Assembly: GCA_033439795.1 (NCBI GenBank)
Contig: JAUTDP010000010.1
Span: 2,790,001-2,854,000 of the forward strand
Origin: Sordaria brevicollis
Lineage: Eukaryota; Ascomycota; Sordariomycetes; Sordariales; Sordariaceae
DNA: 64,000 bases
Direction: 5' to 3'
In this document: positions 45,274-58,018 of the stretch, in pieces
Layout of the letters: every line of letters begins with the position of its first letter
Position numbering within the stretch: position 1 is the stretch's first letter
Position numbers and translations under genes: made by a program
The notes under the pieces: model-generated
Database searches by the model: none
Told to the model about the DNA's origin: nothing
The model's input: the letters and a program-made list of their open reading frames with translations, nothing else

Positions 45274-46578
45274 GGGGCATTGAGAGGGGTTGTTCTGGGG
45301 GGGGGGGTTAGCTTGGAGATGGTTTTTCTGGGGCTGGTCATGGACTGGTTGGTCGTTGACTGGTTCTAGGAGATGGCGTGGAAGGAGGAAGGGAAGGGGA
45401 GGGAGGGAGAGGGGATGAGATGAGGGGGGAAGGCAGCAGATGCCCATTGGCGCTTGCCACCACCACATACCCTTTGAGAGGGGAAAGAAAGAAGATATCT
45501 GATCCGCCCTATCACTTCCCCAGTTGCGGTTCTACGGGGAACTACTCGGATTCATGTACCGGCCCTAAATAATGGGCAACATGACTGAGTAGGTAGAACT
45601 AGCAACTGGGGCAGAAAAAGGAGCAAAACGGATCGGAAACAGACGAAAAGCAGCCTAGGCGAGCGTTTGATGGGCGGAGTTGAGAAGAAAACTGGGAGTT
45701 GGGATATCGATGGATTGGTTCTGGATTTGGCGCATGGGGTTTGGAGTTGGAACAAATTGAACACGTTTAGTTGGGATACCCAGGCGTAGCGTAGCGTTGA
45801 TTTGAAGTTGATAAATGGTTCTCAGATGTTGATTGTCTTTGCCTTGCTGCCGAGTGCTGTCCAAAAGCTGTTGGCCGGGTGTTGATTGAGTGGTGATGTT
45901 AAAATCTAATGCCGGGTCCAATGTTCGAGGCGGTCCGCTGACACAACTTTTACCAAAACTCAATACGACCACATAGGCTGCTTTCCATCTGGTTCCGAAC
46001 CGGTATACTTCACTTCCTGTCGAATGAGTTAGCTGGTTTCTGCCTGCCAGGTCATGTTGCTCATCGAAAAAAAAAGAAAAGGAAGGGTGCATAGGAGGGA
46101 GGAAGAGAGGATTTTATACCTGAAATATTTGCGTAAAACAGAATTCGCTAACCTTACTACGGCTACCAACTCAGCATCCCGTAGTACGAAAGGGCAAACT
46201 GCTCTTGTTTGATAGTACCCCAACCTCCAGTAACCACACCGCAGATTGAAAAGGCTGGACAGCCCCTTAGCCAAAGAAGTTTATTATATATCCAAGAAAC
46301 GCTCTCTAAAAAAAACGCCGCCATGCTTTCTCTACGCTGTCTATGTAGATGAATGGTATCTCTCCGACCTACTGCCGCCCTGTCTTCTCCTATTCGCTCG
46401 CTCGCTCGCTCGCTCGGCCTGTGATTCCCTTGCTCTTCCTCTTTGTCTTCCCACACCCCTTCCTCTTCATATATCCAAACCCGGAGTCCCTCAAGCCTCC
46501 AATGGGGTATGATGTTGGTAAATACGCCCCTCCTCTCTGCAATTCCAATGCAAAACATGACCTCTCGCTCAAAACCAA
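45274..46578. other. Convergent 3' spacer, RBR ligase and FAD synthetase
   Basis: 1.3 kb, with a G9 run near 45300 and a CTCG repeat near 46395-46417. No gene is recognised. Confidence 0.4.
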
Positions 46579-47726
46579 TCATCGATCACGACCCAACCTC
46601 TCCTCATCATCCCTCGTCAACTCATATGCCGGCCTAAACTTCTTTCCCTCGGCATCGAGCGCCAGCGCAGGGTTAGGTCGCGTGTCTTTTGTCCCGCCGA
46701 GAGACGAAAATCCTTGGCTGTAGAGGGAGCAGAAGGGGATGTCGAGTTGGCGGATGAACTGTTTTTTGTTTCCTTACGGTTAGCATTTGTTTCCAGAAGC
46801 AAAAGAGTCCTTTCCGGCTTGGCGCCGCTCTGTCTACTGTGACGTCCGTGGCGCACCCCGCCCTCTGTCTCTATATTCCGTCGGGTAGGGTAAACTCACA
46901 GTCCAAATCTCCACATAATGCCAATCCAACACGGGATTGATTCGCATAAACTGCGGCCACCCTTTATCCGTCGGCGAGAAGCTTTTCAGAAATTCGCTGT
47001 GGGGGTCCGTCCTCCTCGTTCCCATAAACACGGCCTTCACGTTTGGTTTCTCCTCCAGGTAGATATCGAGCGCTTGGCGCATTGGTAGCGCGTAGCGTGC
47101 TAGGTCGAGATGGTACTCGGATGTGGTGGTGTGCACAAAGTCTTCGACTTCTTGGAATGGGTCGGGGGGCGCGATGTAGATGCATTGGAGACGAGGGAGG
47201 GACTGTTTTGGTGTTGGTGAGGAGGAGGGCTGGAGAGAGGCGGGCCAGCAGGCTAGGATGAGGATTAGGAGGACTAAGCAGTCTTTGCCGCCGTTGTAGG
47301 AGAGGGAGATTTCTTCGGGTCTGTTTTGCCGTGGGTGTTAGTGGTGGACAAGACAAGATGGGAACGAAAAGAAGAGACAGACCTGTACCGACGCAAAGCT
47401 TCCTCTATCACCTCCATTGCATCGCGAGCCCGTCGTTGAGTTCCCTGTACCGTCTCATCGTCTGACTGAAGAGCCAAGAAGGCCAGTAGCTTTGCGCGCA
47501 AAGCGGCGCATACCTCGGCTAGACTGCGGGGTTGGCTGACGATCTTGGAGACTGAGGCGGTTGCCATGTCTGTTGCTGTGTCTGTTGCCGTGGTATTGGT
47601 AGTCTCTGAAGGGGGAAAGGGCGCAGTTGAACTGAAAGTGGTGGTGGACGAAGCTGAAGATACACCGTTGATGCCGTTGCTGTTGCCGACGCGCAAGTCT
47701 TGGGGAGAGGGCGAGTCTTGTGTCAT
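46579..47726 (-). CDS. fad1: FAD synthetase (FMN adenylyltransferase)
   Basis: Transfers AMP from ATP to FMN to make FAD; PAPS reductase-like fold. Exons 47726-47383, 47320-46900 and 46758-46579 give 314 aa, close to yeast Fad1 (306). The nucleotide-binding motif SYNGGKDC is at 122-129, just after the first intron. Further family blocks are VFMGTRRTDPHSE, INPVLDWHYVEIWTFIRQL and PFCSLYSQGFSSLGGTKDTRPNP, ending in a helix with ELTRDDEERLGR. The ATG at 47726 is chosen because the upstream in-frame extension has no ATG. The Thr/Ala-rich first 70 residues are not conserved. Confidence 0.95.
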
Positions 47727-48100
47727 CTTGTCTGAAAGTATGCGCGGGAATTGGCACGAATTTAAGGTGTTGGTGTTGCCGTTGTCGAGAATAGGTGTCG
47801 CAAAGAGGAAGTTACTCGGGCGCAATAATAATCAACAAGTATCATGCTCCGTCAGACTGACTGACTCCGTATTGGTGTGTGTCGCCTCCTTCAGGTAGAT
47901 CGCCTCGATGTGTGTGTGTGACAGTCCCGGGGAACAAGATTATGGCCGAGGATGGTTGATGGAGGGTCAGCAATGCAGCACACCAGCGGGAAAAAAGAGA
48001 CAAGGGGGAAAAGAGGAAAAGACACGGTGATTGGATCAAATGAGGCTCGTGATAGTCAACAGAACACGGAAAGAGGAGAGCGGGAGTTCCTTCCCCAGAG

Positions 48101-48128
48101 AGCCAGCCAGCCAGCCAGCCAGCCAGCC
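48101..48128. repeat. (AGCC)n microsatellite
   Basis: About seven AGCC units in the FAD synthetase / CON-8-like spacer. Confidence 0.9.
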
Positions 48129-50203
48129 CATGGAACCGTCATGGAACCATTGGAACCCCTCCACCCCGGCCGCGGCTCACTGAATCGATGTCCACTCACT
48201 GTTTTGGGGGCGGGCGGGACTCGGCTTCTAGGGGGGGGGGGGCGGCAGGCAGTGGTGGGACCCTTTCCTGGGGAACTGCGGTGGCCGCAGGGGACCCACG
48301 CCCAAAGGGGCTCAGGGGCTTACCGCTGATAAGGTACCGATAACGATGCCAAGCCTTGTTGCTTAATCTGCACTAACAATTTCGAGACATCATCACTTGC
48401 ATCATCTCGTCACCAACCTCGAGACACTCCATCAATTCCATCAATTCCCAGTCTCTACATCGGTGAAAGTTGATTGAATCAATTAATGGGCAAGTAGAGC
48501 GTCTTCTCCCTGAATATCAGGTTCACCAAGTTCTCCCAGACAACGTATGACGACCATGTCTCCGTGCTCCAGCTACTTCTTATTCTCGACCAAAGAGGAT
48601 CATGATGCTATTCCAGAATCACGACACGCTTCCCCGAAACTTCAATAATCAATGTAAGGAAGAGTAACTTCTAGAGTGGGAAGTTTGTGTTCTTAGAAAG
48701 GTTTTTAATCTCGGTGTCCTTAACTGTTTACCCCTAACATCTTTTTCTCAACCATTGTCCATGAATCATCCATCATCACCATGACACTCAGCGATAACAT
48801 TTCGACCTTTGTCCATAAGAGGCGTTTAATCACCAACGTTGGTCTTTACATCAGATTCTTTCCAAACTTGGGTATAGTTCGATCGTAGCCATTTGGAAAG
48901 CAGTCAATATCATGGTTCAGCAATCACTTTCCGGGCCGCTCCGTTTCATCCACGGCGATCTCAAGACTGTCCAAATCCCACAAACGAACGACCCATAATA
49001 GATCTCAGCCCATTGAGCAACGCTCATCACCCGGCAGCGAAATCACGTCTCCATAGAAACAACTGCGAGAGTGACGATGGCCAAACACCAACATCTCAAC
49101 GCCAGGACCCACGGCATCGTCATCCCAACGTCACCCCCGTCTGCCGGAATACGGTCCGAGAGCTTTGACACCGTACGTTCGTGAGGGCCACCGATTCAAC
49201 TTTGACAAAGGCTCTCGAGATCATCGTCAAGCCAAACGAGTTCAAGTGGCTTGGAATCTGTTTTTAATGGGAGTCGTCTTTCATGCGCCGTCTGCATAGA
49301 AACACAGCCGCAGCATGTCCGCGGCTTATAAATGGCCGATTCGAGTTTCCTGCATATTCACCTGACCGGACGACAGTGACGACTCCCGACATTGACCTAT
49401 CAAAATCCCGCTTTTGCTGCCGTCAACGCACCATGTCCGGAGACATCCCCGGAAGCCAAGAAGTTGAAGCTTAAAACAACGACACCGGTTGACGATTGTC
49501 GAGATGGGAACACAAGAACCCCCTCTTTTGAACTTTTGAGATCTCACCATATGGTTGGCCACTCATCTTCAAAACACAGCTTCGTCCTGTCCATTGAGAT
49601 CTGAGTTCCCCTCGCTTCTGAACCGATCGTGTGTGAGGCGGGAGGGGTAAACGTTCTAGAAGGTCCTTAAGGAGCCATCCAAACACACACTTGCGCAGGA
49701 TGCCAGAATCGTGGCCCATACTCGCGGGGTCAAAGCAACGATGATAGACATCTACTTCAAGACCCCCATAAGCTTCGACCAGACTAATGTGGACTCGGAC
49801 TTACGACCAAGTACCCCCTACCACTCATCACCAACATACGAACATGCACCCTCAACACCACAGCCCAACCAAAACCCCCAACCCCCGTGAGCTCACCTTC
49901 GCTCAAGCTCTGCTCCTTCTGCGGGACGTGCCTCCCTCTCAAGTACACCCACGGCGGTCGGCCCCGTCCCCCCTCATGGACATGTGACGGCATAATGAGG
50001 TACCTCTACCTTTCGGTTTGGATCTCCAGTCGACTGATCTCACCAGTTTGTCTTGCGGATCTTGGGTCTCTTTTGTATGAGAGAGGAGAACGGAGAACTC
50101 CTTGACTTCCTGCCTGGGTAGGTAGCTCTCTGACTGCATGTTGTGCACAGGTACACACACCCACACCCCCTCTCTCAAGCAGCGTTGGTGATACGGGCAA
50201 AGG

Positions 50204-50210
50204 TATAAAC
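50204..50210 (+). promoter_or_regulatory. TATA-like box of the CON-8-like gene
   Basis: TATAAAC 317 bp upstream of the ATG, followed by a CA-rich leader of the kind common in fungal 5' UTRs. Confidence 0.4.
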
Positions 50211-50526
50211 CTCCGACAACCCCGCCCTTTTCATCCGCTTGTTTTCTTATGCTACTCCTCCTTTACAACAACTAACGAATTCTTGTTCATACTCTTAACA
50301 CAAGCTTCACTTGAACATATTTCCCAAGTTCACTTCATTTACACACTATCTTGAAGTGACCACAACAACCAACAAGCAACAACAACAGTCAAGTCCCAAC
50401 ACCACGACTTGACTTCCACAACAACCCAACACCTCCCAACTTCACAACGAACCACCATTCCCAACGCATAACAACGCCACCCCCCTCTTCCCCCATCCCC
50501 ACCCATCCCCCTACCCAACCCCCAAA

Positions 50527-51686
50527 ATGGACGACACAATCACCACCACCGGCACCACCACCACCGTCGGTCCCCTGCCACCCACCACCTCCCCCCGCGC
50601 CCCACGCACCACCTCCTCCCTGACCGCTCCCCCCGGCGTTGATTCCTCCACCGGCATCACCTCCCCATCCTCTTCTTCCCAAGCCCCGGTCTCCCCTATT
50701 TCCGGAGGCGCCCGCTCCAACACCGCCGCCAACGCTGCCAATAACCGTCGCCGGATTTCGGGATCTTCATCAACCGGCAGAACCGGCGGTACCTACGGTA
50801 CCGGCCTTGGCCACGGGGGGGTGAGAAAAAGGGGAACGGACCCTGCAAATTCGATGACCGGGATGGGGACGGGAGCGAGGGATACGACGGGGAGTGGGAG
50901 TGGGTTGATTGATGAGGGGACTAAGCTTTTTCCGAATGCTTCGGAGATGAGCGGTATGGCTATGGGTTCGGGAATGGGAAGTGGTGAAGGAGAGGGAAAC
51001 GTGTTTAGGAATGAGAGGAGTGCGAGTACGAGCAGTGCGAGTAGTACGGGGAGTGGGGATTTGATGGGGAGTGCGTCGACTGTGACGGAGTGGCCGCATC
51101 CGAGACGGGTGAGTCTCTTCTTTTCTTACCACCTTTGGCTTGGTTTTCTGTTTTGGTGGTTGGTGGTGCCGGTGTGGGTGGTTGGTGGTCCGTCCCTTGG
51201 GGTTTGGGATGGTGTTCAACCTGATGGACGGTGTTCAACCTGATGGACGGTGTTCAACCTGATGGACGGTGTTCAACTGGTCGGAAGGTGTTCAACTGGA
51301 CAGAAGATGTTCAACCTGATGAATGGTGTTCAACTGGTTCAACGGTGTTCATATCATGGGGTCGGATGGTGATAGAGTGGAGTGGAGGAAGTAAACTATG
51401 GATGAACACCTACTAACACACAAACACACAGGGCTCCCACGGCCTCTTCGAAGGTCTAACCGCTCAAAAGCGCCGCAACGACCCGGCTAGCATTGCTCGT
51501 CGCAAGAGCTTGAGCGAGCAGAGGCCGCCGAGTGGGTTTATTGGGAAGATGTGGGATAAGTATGTTCATTCTGTTCCTTCCTTCCGCCCTTTGTTCATTA
51601 CTTTGTGATGTGTTGGTATTTGGATGGTGGTGCTAACTGATGACGAAAAAAATAGCTGGGTACGCGGTGTGCCTCCTGATATCTAA
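50527..51686 (+). CDS. con-8: CON-8-like conidiation-associated protein
   Basis: 246-aa protein from exons 50527-51108, 51432-51559 and 51656-51686. The first 190 residues are low-complexity (Thr/Ser/Pro, then Gly/Met/Ser) with no charge-rich domain. The last 50 form a compact basic block, GLFEGLTAQKRRNDPAS, ARRKSLSEQ, GFIGKMWDNWVRG. That C-terminal block resembles a small fungal family that includes the N. crassa conidiation gene con-8, whose product has no known biochemical role. I assign the symbol from this resemblance and the gene neighbourhood, with moderate certainty. The first intron (323 nt) is unusually long because it holds a 19-bp minisatellite. Codon use is more biased at the 5' end. 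Confidence 0.7.
51211..51350. repeat. 19-bp minisatellite inside intron 1
   Basis: Unit GGTGTTCAACCTGATGGAC. Three perfect copies (51211-51267) are followed by four diverged ones (to 51343) and a partial one. Confidence 0.92.
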
Positions 51687-53464
51687 ACGACTCGCACATC
51701 TCCTCTTCGCGGCATGTCTTGTTGTCAAAAGGATGCCAAATTGTATGAACTTTGTTGGAACATATCTGTGCGGATGGTGGATATAATTCTTTCTTCCAAT
51801 TGGGTATAATAATATGAAGTATCTTGGATGAGATAGGATGGTCATGGTTTTGGAAAGGCTGTCTCTCTGTCCTTGTTTGATCTTGGGTACATATCTCTTT
51901 GTTGTTTACGTTTTGTAGTTTGTTATTTTTTGGGGGGGAATGCTGGTTTTCATCTTGTCGATATCATTTTTGGTCTTTTGTTTCTTTCATTGTAACGAAT
52001 GTAATGACTCCTGTAGCAGTACATAAAATGTCAAAGATTGTATATGAAAGTGTTGGCTTCTTTGACTCGATTTCGTGCTGTGAAGATTCGCTGGATTGAT
52101 GATGATCTTGTTCAATGTTAGGTTGGTACGTGCCTGAAAGTGATAAAGGGGGGAAAAAGAAAGAAGAGAGAGAGATGGTAGGGGTTAACCTACTGGTGGA
52201 CAAGTCAGTTAAGTTAGTCAGTCAATCGATGGTTCATGGTATTCTATTCACTTCAAAAGTCCCTTTCCACTTCCTCTCCACGTAACTTGTTGAAGGTGGC
52301 CGCCCACGACGGCTATCCGAAACTACCTGCATATCAACGGATCACACTACGTAGTTACGTTCTTGGAATTTCTGTTGCAATCAAATCTAAACAATGTTTA
52401 TAGCATATCAACGGATCACACTACGTAGTTACGTTCTTGGAATTTCTGTTGCAATCAAATCTAAACAATGTTTATACCTGTGTTTTACAGCCATACCAAC
52501 TACCACAAATAAGTCACATCACCAACTCAGTCAGTTTATACGTATACCTATCTAAGCCATACATAGGTCTCAAAGTCTTTCGCAGGCAGCACATACCAAA
52601 CCCTTTAACCTGACTGTCCAAAAGGAAACCATCCAAGAGTTCATGAAAAACTTTCTTTCTCCTCGAATACATAACATAACATAACATACATACATCTCTT
52701 CTCTCCAAAAGGGGGTATCAAACCATTTCCAAAAAAAAAACCTTCTTCCCATCTTTCCTTCTTCCCTATCCTCCCTTACCGCCACCCACCCACCCACCCC
52801 CCAACGCCGGGTACATCACCCAGCTCGTTTTGGGAACACACCCCTCCCGTCTATTTGTTTGCCGTCCGTCCCCTGTATAAAAAAAAATAATGAAAAAAAG
52901 AACTGCCCGCAACGCCTCTGCTATGATGAAAAAGATGATAAAAAGTTATGTGTTTGTTTTGTTTTTTGTCTTCTAATTGTCGCGGCTAGTTGGTGTGTGT
53001 CGCGCGTAACTCTCCTCGAGGCTCCGTGCTTTGAGTCTCCCATCTTGAAATGACAGTCAGTGACTTGTCACCGGCGTAAAAGTGGCTTGACACCAGTCCA
53101 TGTTTTTTTTTTTGTCAGGAGGGGGGTCCGAGCAAGATACGTGTACGTGGCCGCCTTTCCTCAGCATGCTCGGTTACGGCGCGGCCATGTTTGATAGGGG
53201 CGCAGAGTTTGACAAATCGCGTCCGACGCCCGACGCCCGCCGCCCGCCGCCCGCCGTTCGGTTGCGTGACACACCAGTAGTAGCTATCGACCAGTGTCCC
53301 ACTTCGATCGTATTCGTATTCCTGGAAGCAACATTTAAAGGGACCAACCTACCAGCGGTCGGTCCCTTTTGCGTGTAGTGTGTTTCTCTTTTCCCGGCGG
53401 TTTCTCTCTTCCGTCTTGTCTTGTTGACACCACGGGTCTTGTTGTACCCGGATGCGATGACAGC
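51687..53464. other. Convergent spacer, CON-8-like and Zn2Cys6 genes
   Basis: 1.8 kb with a perfect 74-bp tandem duplication (52329-52476), an ATAACATAAC run near 52670 and a CCCA repeat near 52785. No gene is supported. Confidence 0.45.
52329..52476. repeat. Perfect 74-bp tandem duplication
   Basis: 52329-52402 and 52403-52476 are identical. Each copy contains CACTACGTAGTTACG with the palindrome CTACGTAG. Identity implies a recent event, and the unit is too short for RIP. Confidence 0.95.
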
Positions 53465-55074
53465 TCACTCAGGAACAGCAGGAACGCTCCTCGTTGGATT
53501 CGTCATCTGGCTCAACATCTCGATATGCCGATAATAGTTATGCCCACCCTGGTTCTGCAGCGCCTGCTCCTCCGCGTACCAATCGGCACCCCACACCTCG
53601 GGCGGAATCGTCGAGCTCCCGTCGGGCGTTTCGTACAAAGCGATCCGCATCGCCCATTCCAGATGTGGCCACCACTTGCTGTAGGCCTCGGGTCCGAAAA
53701 AGTCACTGTTGAAGAGCGATACCACGCCAAGCACTTCGCGTCGCGCCATGCCGTGCAGCCACCATATCGAGTCGAGCGATTTCAAAAGAGCGAAAAAACA
53801 TGCGAGAACGGCGAGAGCGCGCGGACGGCGTTCTTCTAGCATTTCGATAAAGCGTTTGGATACGGTTGCTGGGAACGCGAGCGGCGCGCCCTTGTGAGGG
53901 ATTTTATGCGCCCAGTTGAGCACGGCAACGGCATGTTGGTAGGCTTGGCGGGTGCTGGTCACCAGTTCTGGAGAGGCTGGTGGTCGGCGTTGTTGGAAGG
54001 ACTGACCTGGTGAATCAGGGTGTAATCGTGCTGGGTCCATCGGGTTGGCCATCTCTGCCAGTTCTTCATCCAGCCCATCCAGCAGATGGCCAAAGAATGT
54101 TTGGCTGTGGGAAGCAAAGTCGAGCTGTAGGACGGCTTGGGAGTTGATGACTTCTGTTACTACGGGGCTGTTTCGTAGCCATTGCCAGGAGGCCGCGGTG
54201 ACTGCCTTGACACCCTGGAAGGAATGGAACCAGGAAAAGGGGATGGAGTAGCACCCTGCTGCTGTGTATCTGCCTTGCTTGTTGAAATCTTCAGTCTGGT
54301 TTCCGTTTGCTTGGGCGAGGCTCAGTTCGTCTTTCATGAAAACGCGGGTGGCTGTCGATTGGAAGGCGATGAGGGAAGCGGTAAGGAAAAGGGATTCGGC
54401 GTTGGAGCTGCTGATGCCCTTTGTGAGTTCTGCGCTATATTCGGCTAGGGAGGCCGCCATGTATGCGTGGGAAGCTCGAACGAGATCTTTGTCGTTTGGT
54501 GATTGACTTCGCAAGTGTAGGGCGGCAACGGCCAGGATGGCGTCCGTAAGGTGTTGGGAACCCGAAAAGGCCATGCCAGGCACGGTAATCTTCCATATGT
54601 CCTCCGTCGTGGGGGCGGTAAAAGTAAATGTCTTGCATGTCATGGCGGTGTACTGATGCATGAGCCTCAGCTCGAGCATTCGGTGGGCGGCCGGAGTGGT
54701 TGTCGAGAGAGCTTGTGAAGGTGGTGAGCGGCATAGTTGAGGAGCTCGTTGGAGGCGCGCCGTTGAGGCACTGGATACGGAATCGGCACCGGGAGAATAT
54801 GCGGGAGTGTAGGGGGTTCCGGCGGTCGAAGGACTGGAAGCTGAAGCAGCTTGGGCAGCTTGAAGCTCGGCGATGATTTCGGGATGTTCAAAGTCGCAAG
54901 GGACGCCGTGCTTGACGCAGTTGCCGCATCGAGGATGTACCTCATCGCACTGGGGAAAGCAGGGTTAGGTGTGTCTCTTTCCCGTTGTCTGTCTGTTGTA
55001 CACACCTTGATCTTTCTCGACTTGCAACGGCGGCAACCCGCCCTGGACTTTTTGTGGGATCGACGCGGAGGCAT
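53465..55074 (-). CDS. Zn2Cys6 transcription factor (UPC2-like group)
   Basis: 517-aa fungal regulator from exons 55074-55006 and 54949-53465. The zinc cluster has Cys at 14, 17, 24, 31, 34 and 41 with spacing C-x2-C-x6-C-x6-C-x2-C-x6-C. The only intron falls between the second and third Cys, a common position. Basic residues (KKSRAGCRRCKSRKIK) flank the first two Cys. The rest is an all-helical fungal regulatory domain beginning LMHQYTAMTCKTF, with AAILAVAALH-like and AVTAASWQW-like helices. HPRCGNCVKHGVPCDF and the MHQYT start resemble the UPC2/sterol-uptake group and its many paralogues. The target genes cannot be told. The ATG at 55074 is the first in frame. Confidence 0.92.
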
Positions 55075-56586
55075 CTTGGTGTTTTGTTTCAAAAAGGTTG
55101 TTGTATGATGTAGCTACAGGGTATCGACTGAGAAATGTTGTGTTACGGCCTGGTGTGGCGGTTTAGAAGAACCCGGCGTTCCATATTACGGTGGCCCGGA
55201 AGCTGAGTTACAGTCGTCGACAGGAATTGGTTGAAGTGAGTGACAGAGAGACGACGGTGAAGCTGACGAGAGAAAGAAAAGACTTGGGTTCTTGGAAAGA
55301 AAGAGGACGTTGTTGGGATTGAAAAGGTCACGACTGATGGACGGTGACGACGCACACGTCCCCGTCCCCGTCGCTACTTACCCCGTTGTTGTTTCTGTCC
55401 ATGGCCTTGGTTGGGCCAATCAAGTGAAGCCATTCGCAACTGGACCGGATCCGAGTGGGGCCGTTCCTTGTGGAGCGCAGGGAGGAAGGACGATCATTTG
55501 TCCAAAAAGCACGGGGAAGGGGCAGAAGCCAATGGGCATGCCTGCCGCCTGTAGCCTGTAGCCTGTAAGGCCACTGTAAAAGAAGGGATACGGAATGTGC
55601 CTCCAGGCCGGCAGTAATGACAGCTCAGTGACAAGGAAGTTTCACACCTCACGTACATACAATATGGATGTCCTGGATGTCAATCCTTGACCATCACCGG
55701 CAACAACAAGCGAGAGAAGAGGAAAACCCAAGGTGAGACCTCGCTGTTCGGACTCGACACTTCGAGAGAGAGGACAACAACAACTCGGGCGCCGCCACCC
55801 GTCTCAGACCTAAACTCGTAAAGGGCAAGCGGCTCGCGCCCCAGAGAGCATGTTCCCACAGGAAGAACAAGTAGAGGCGGCCGGGCAACTGACAGACTGC
55901 ATCCGGTCTTCACAATCCAATCCAATGTGCTGACTGCTGACTGCTGGGTGGGGGCCAAGCCAACCTGGTGAACTGATGAACCTGGGGAAAAAATATGCAA
56001 AGAGCTGGGAATGTCAATTGTCAAGAAGGGATCGGCCCTGTGAATAGCGTCAATTATTTCCAAGGGTTTCCACTATTAAGCCGTATGTACTTGTAATGAT
56101 CATGATACTCTTAAGCAGTTCGGGGTCGACCAGTTTCCCGGGATTTTCTCCACTAAAACCCATGACATGACATGAACTGTGCTATTCAGCTTTTTGCTTT
56201 TCAACGGGCAGTGACAGACAGCTTAGAGTCTTGGGGGGGTTTGGGAATAGGGGGCACGAGAGAAGTCATATTCTTGGGCGAGATTACCGAAAAAGCAACG
56301 AGATGAATCTCTTGGTGGAGGCTTTGTTACCGTCAGTTGATAGGTATCGGTCTCGGTATCGGGATGTGTATCGTCGTCGTGGAGGCTGTCTCTGAAAAGC
56401 TGTTGAAGGTGTGCTTCTCCAGTTGGAAGTGTGATGACGCACGGGAATGAGCTCCTGCAATTACGCTAAAATAGAAGCATCGGATGAGACACACGTGCTG
56501 TCTGTGTCTGTTCCTAGCTTGCGTGCCTGTCGGCTTGTCTCTCTGTGAGGTTATTCAATGGAGCTTTCTTGGCCTCTTCCCTCAGT

Positions 56587-56612
56587 CACACACACACACA
56601 CACACACACACA
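56587..56612. repeat. (CA)13 microsatellite
   Basis: Uninterrupted CA dinucleotides. Confidence 0.9.
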
Positions 56613-57040
56613 AAAACAAATGTTCCAATTTCCAGAGAGAGGAGTTGATGCGATAGGCTCCTCAAATCCAAGTGGATCCCTCCACCTTTTTCCACTTTTG
56701 GCTCAGAAGTGCAAAGAGGGTGTTGAGAATCAGGAACATTTTCTTTTCTTGGCCGACGAGATGCATCATTCACAAAAGTGCCCGAGATATGTACAAATAT
56801 TGATTCGACATTCCCCCCTCGCCTTGTTTCTCGATAACTTCACTGCACTGCCTCGCTGTGAGAGACCGACGGGAAGGCAGAATTGTAGATCTTTGAGATT
56901 GTCCCTGATCCCATCCCTGCCCTGCTTCTTTCCCACCTGCCTCGTGCCTGTCCACCACCCTTACCGGCGGGGATCTGATCTGTGACCTTTTTTACCCCAC
57001 GTCCACGTTGTCGGGTCGGATCCGGTCCATCCCCTTCAAC

Positions 57041-57076
57041 AGTGTCAACGGTGTCAACGGTGTCAACGGTGTCAAC
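57041..57076. repeat. 9-bp GGTGTCAAC tandem repeat
   Basis: Four units, the first with A for the first G. The unit length is a multiple of three, but no surrounding gene is supported. Confidence 0.9.
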
Positions 57077-58010
57077 GGTCGCGAGAAATCCTCGCGGATG
57101 ATGGAGTGATCGGCCATTCTGGCGACCGTGACGTTGGAGATGACTTCAATTCGGGCGTATTGGAGGATAGGCCCGAGACGGGAAGTCATCCACATCGGCA
57201 ATCTGACAGAACCTCATCCCGAGATCTCTTCCTGAGTACAGTTACCAACCACAAGCATACCTCTATGTCAGCAACGTCACATATCCGACTTTTTTTGTTC
57301 ATCACTGTCACACTCAGCGATAACATGGTCGCAGTTCTTTTTCATGGCTTTGCGCCAGGCCTTTGTTACGAGTTGAAGCCATCTTCAATTGCGATTGAAA
57401 CTGCGCCAAGAATATTGAACTCCAAAACGCATATGTAGACATCGGATGAAATCAACCATCGGATCAAAAAAGTTCGGGGTAGCCCGCACGCAGGGTATTA
57501 CATATTACACCACAGCGGCGCTTCGTGTCACACGCCATGCATCCATTGTCCTACCCGATTCCATGGCTTCCAATGACTCTTTGTTGCAGCAGTCTTCTTC
57601 CGCATTGCCATGTGTACAACCCCGGGAAAAAAAGATCACGGCGGACTTTTGTTTTACTTTCGGTCAAGAAGAGTCCAATTGAACCAGCCAGAAGCCGACG
57701 AGATAACACGATAAGGTAACAGAAATAAGAAGAGAAGGCGCTCTTTACCTAAACCATGAAAGCGCATTTGCGATCAACCGCTCGGAAAAGGCATTCCGCG
57801 CGGCCAGTATCGGTTCTGATGGAGTGGTTTTAGTTGATTATTCGACAGTGTTGGAATAGTAGTCGGCAGAAATGCGTGGTCAATCGTCGATGGTGCAACG
57901 ATGCTGATAATTACCCAATCCTGCTGAGCAATCACGACTCTGACAAAGATAAACACTTCGTTCCACTTGACCGCTTCAATCTATTTCGAAAGTGGAAGGC
58001 ACATTGATGA

Positions 58011-58018
58011 TATAAAAG
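58011..58018 (+). promoter_or_regulatory. TATA box upstream of cystathionine gamma-lyase
   Basis: TATAAAAG, 440 bp before the ATG at 58451, implying a 5' UTR of about 400 nt. Confidence 0.5.

Larger units (their letters stand above)
47727..50526. other. Divergent 2.8 kb spacer, FAD synthetase and CON-8-like gene
   Basis: It contains an AGCC tetranucleotide run (48101-48128), a G12 run near 48230 and, near 50.2 kb, a TATA-like box of the CON-8-like gene. Frames in 48.9-49.7 kb carry no motif. Long promoters are usual for conidiation genes. Confidence 0.4.

Noticed and set aside
56150..56180. CATGACATGACATG as a CYS3-type site
   Set aside because: It does not fit ATGRYRYCAT and lies over 2 kb from the lyase start.
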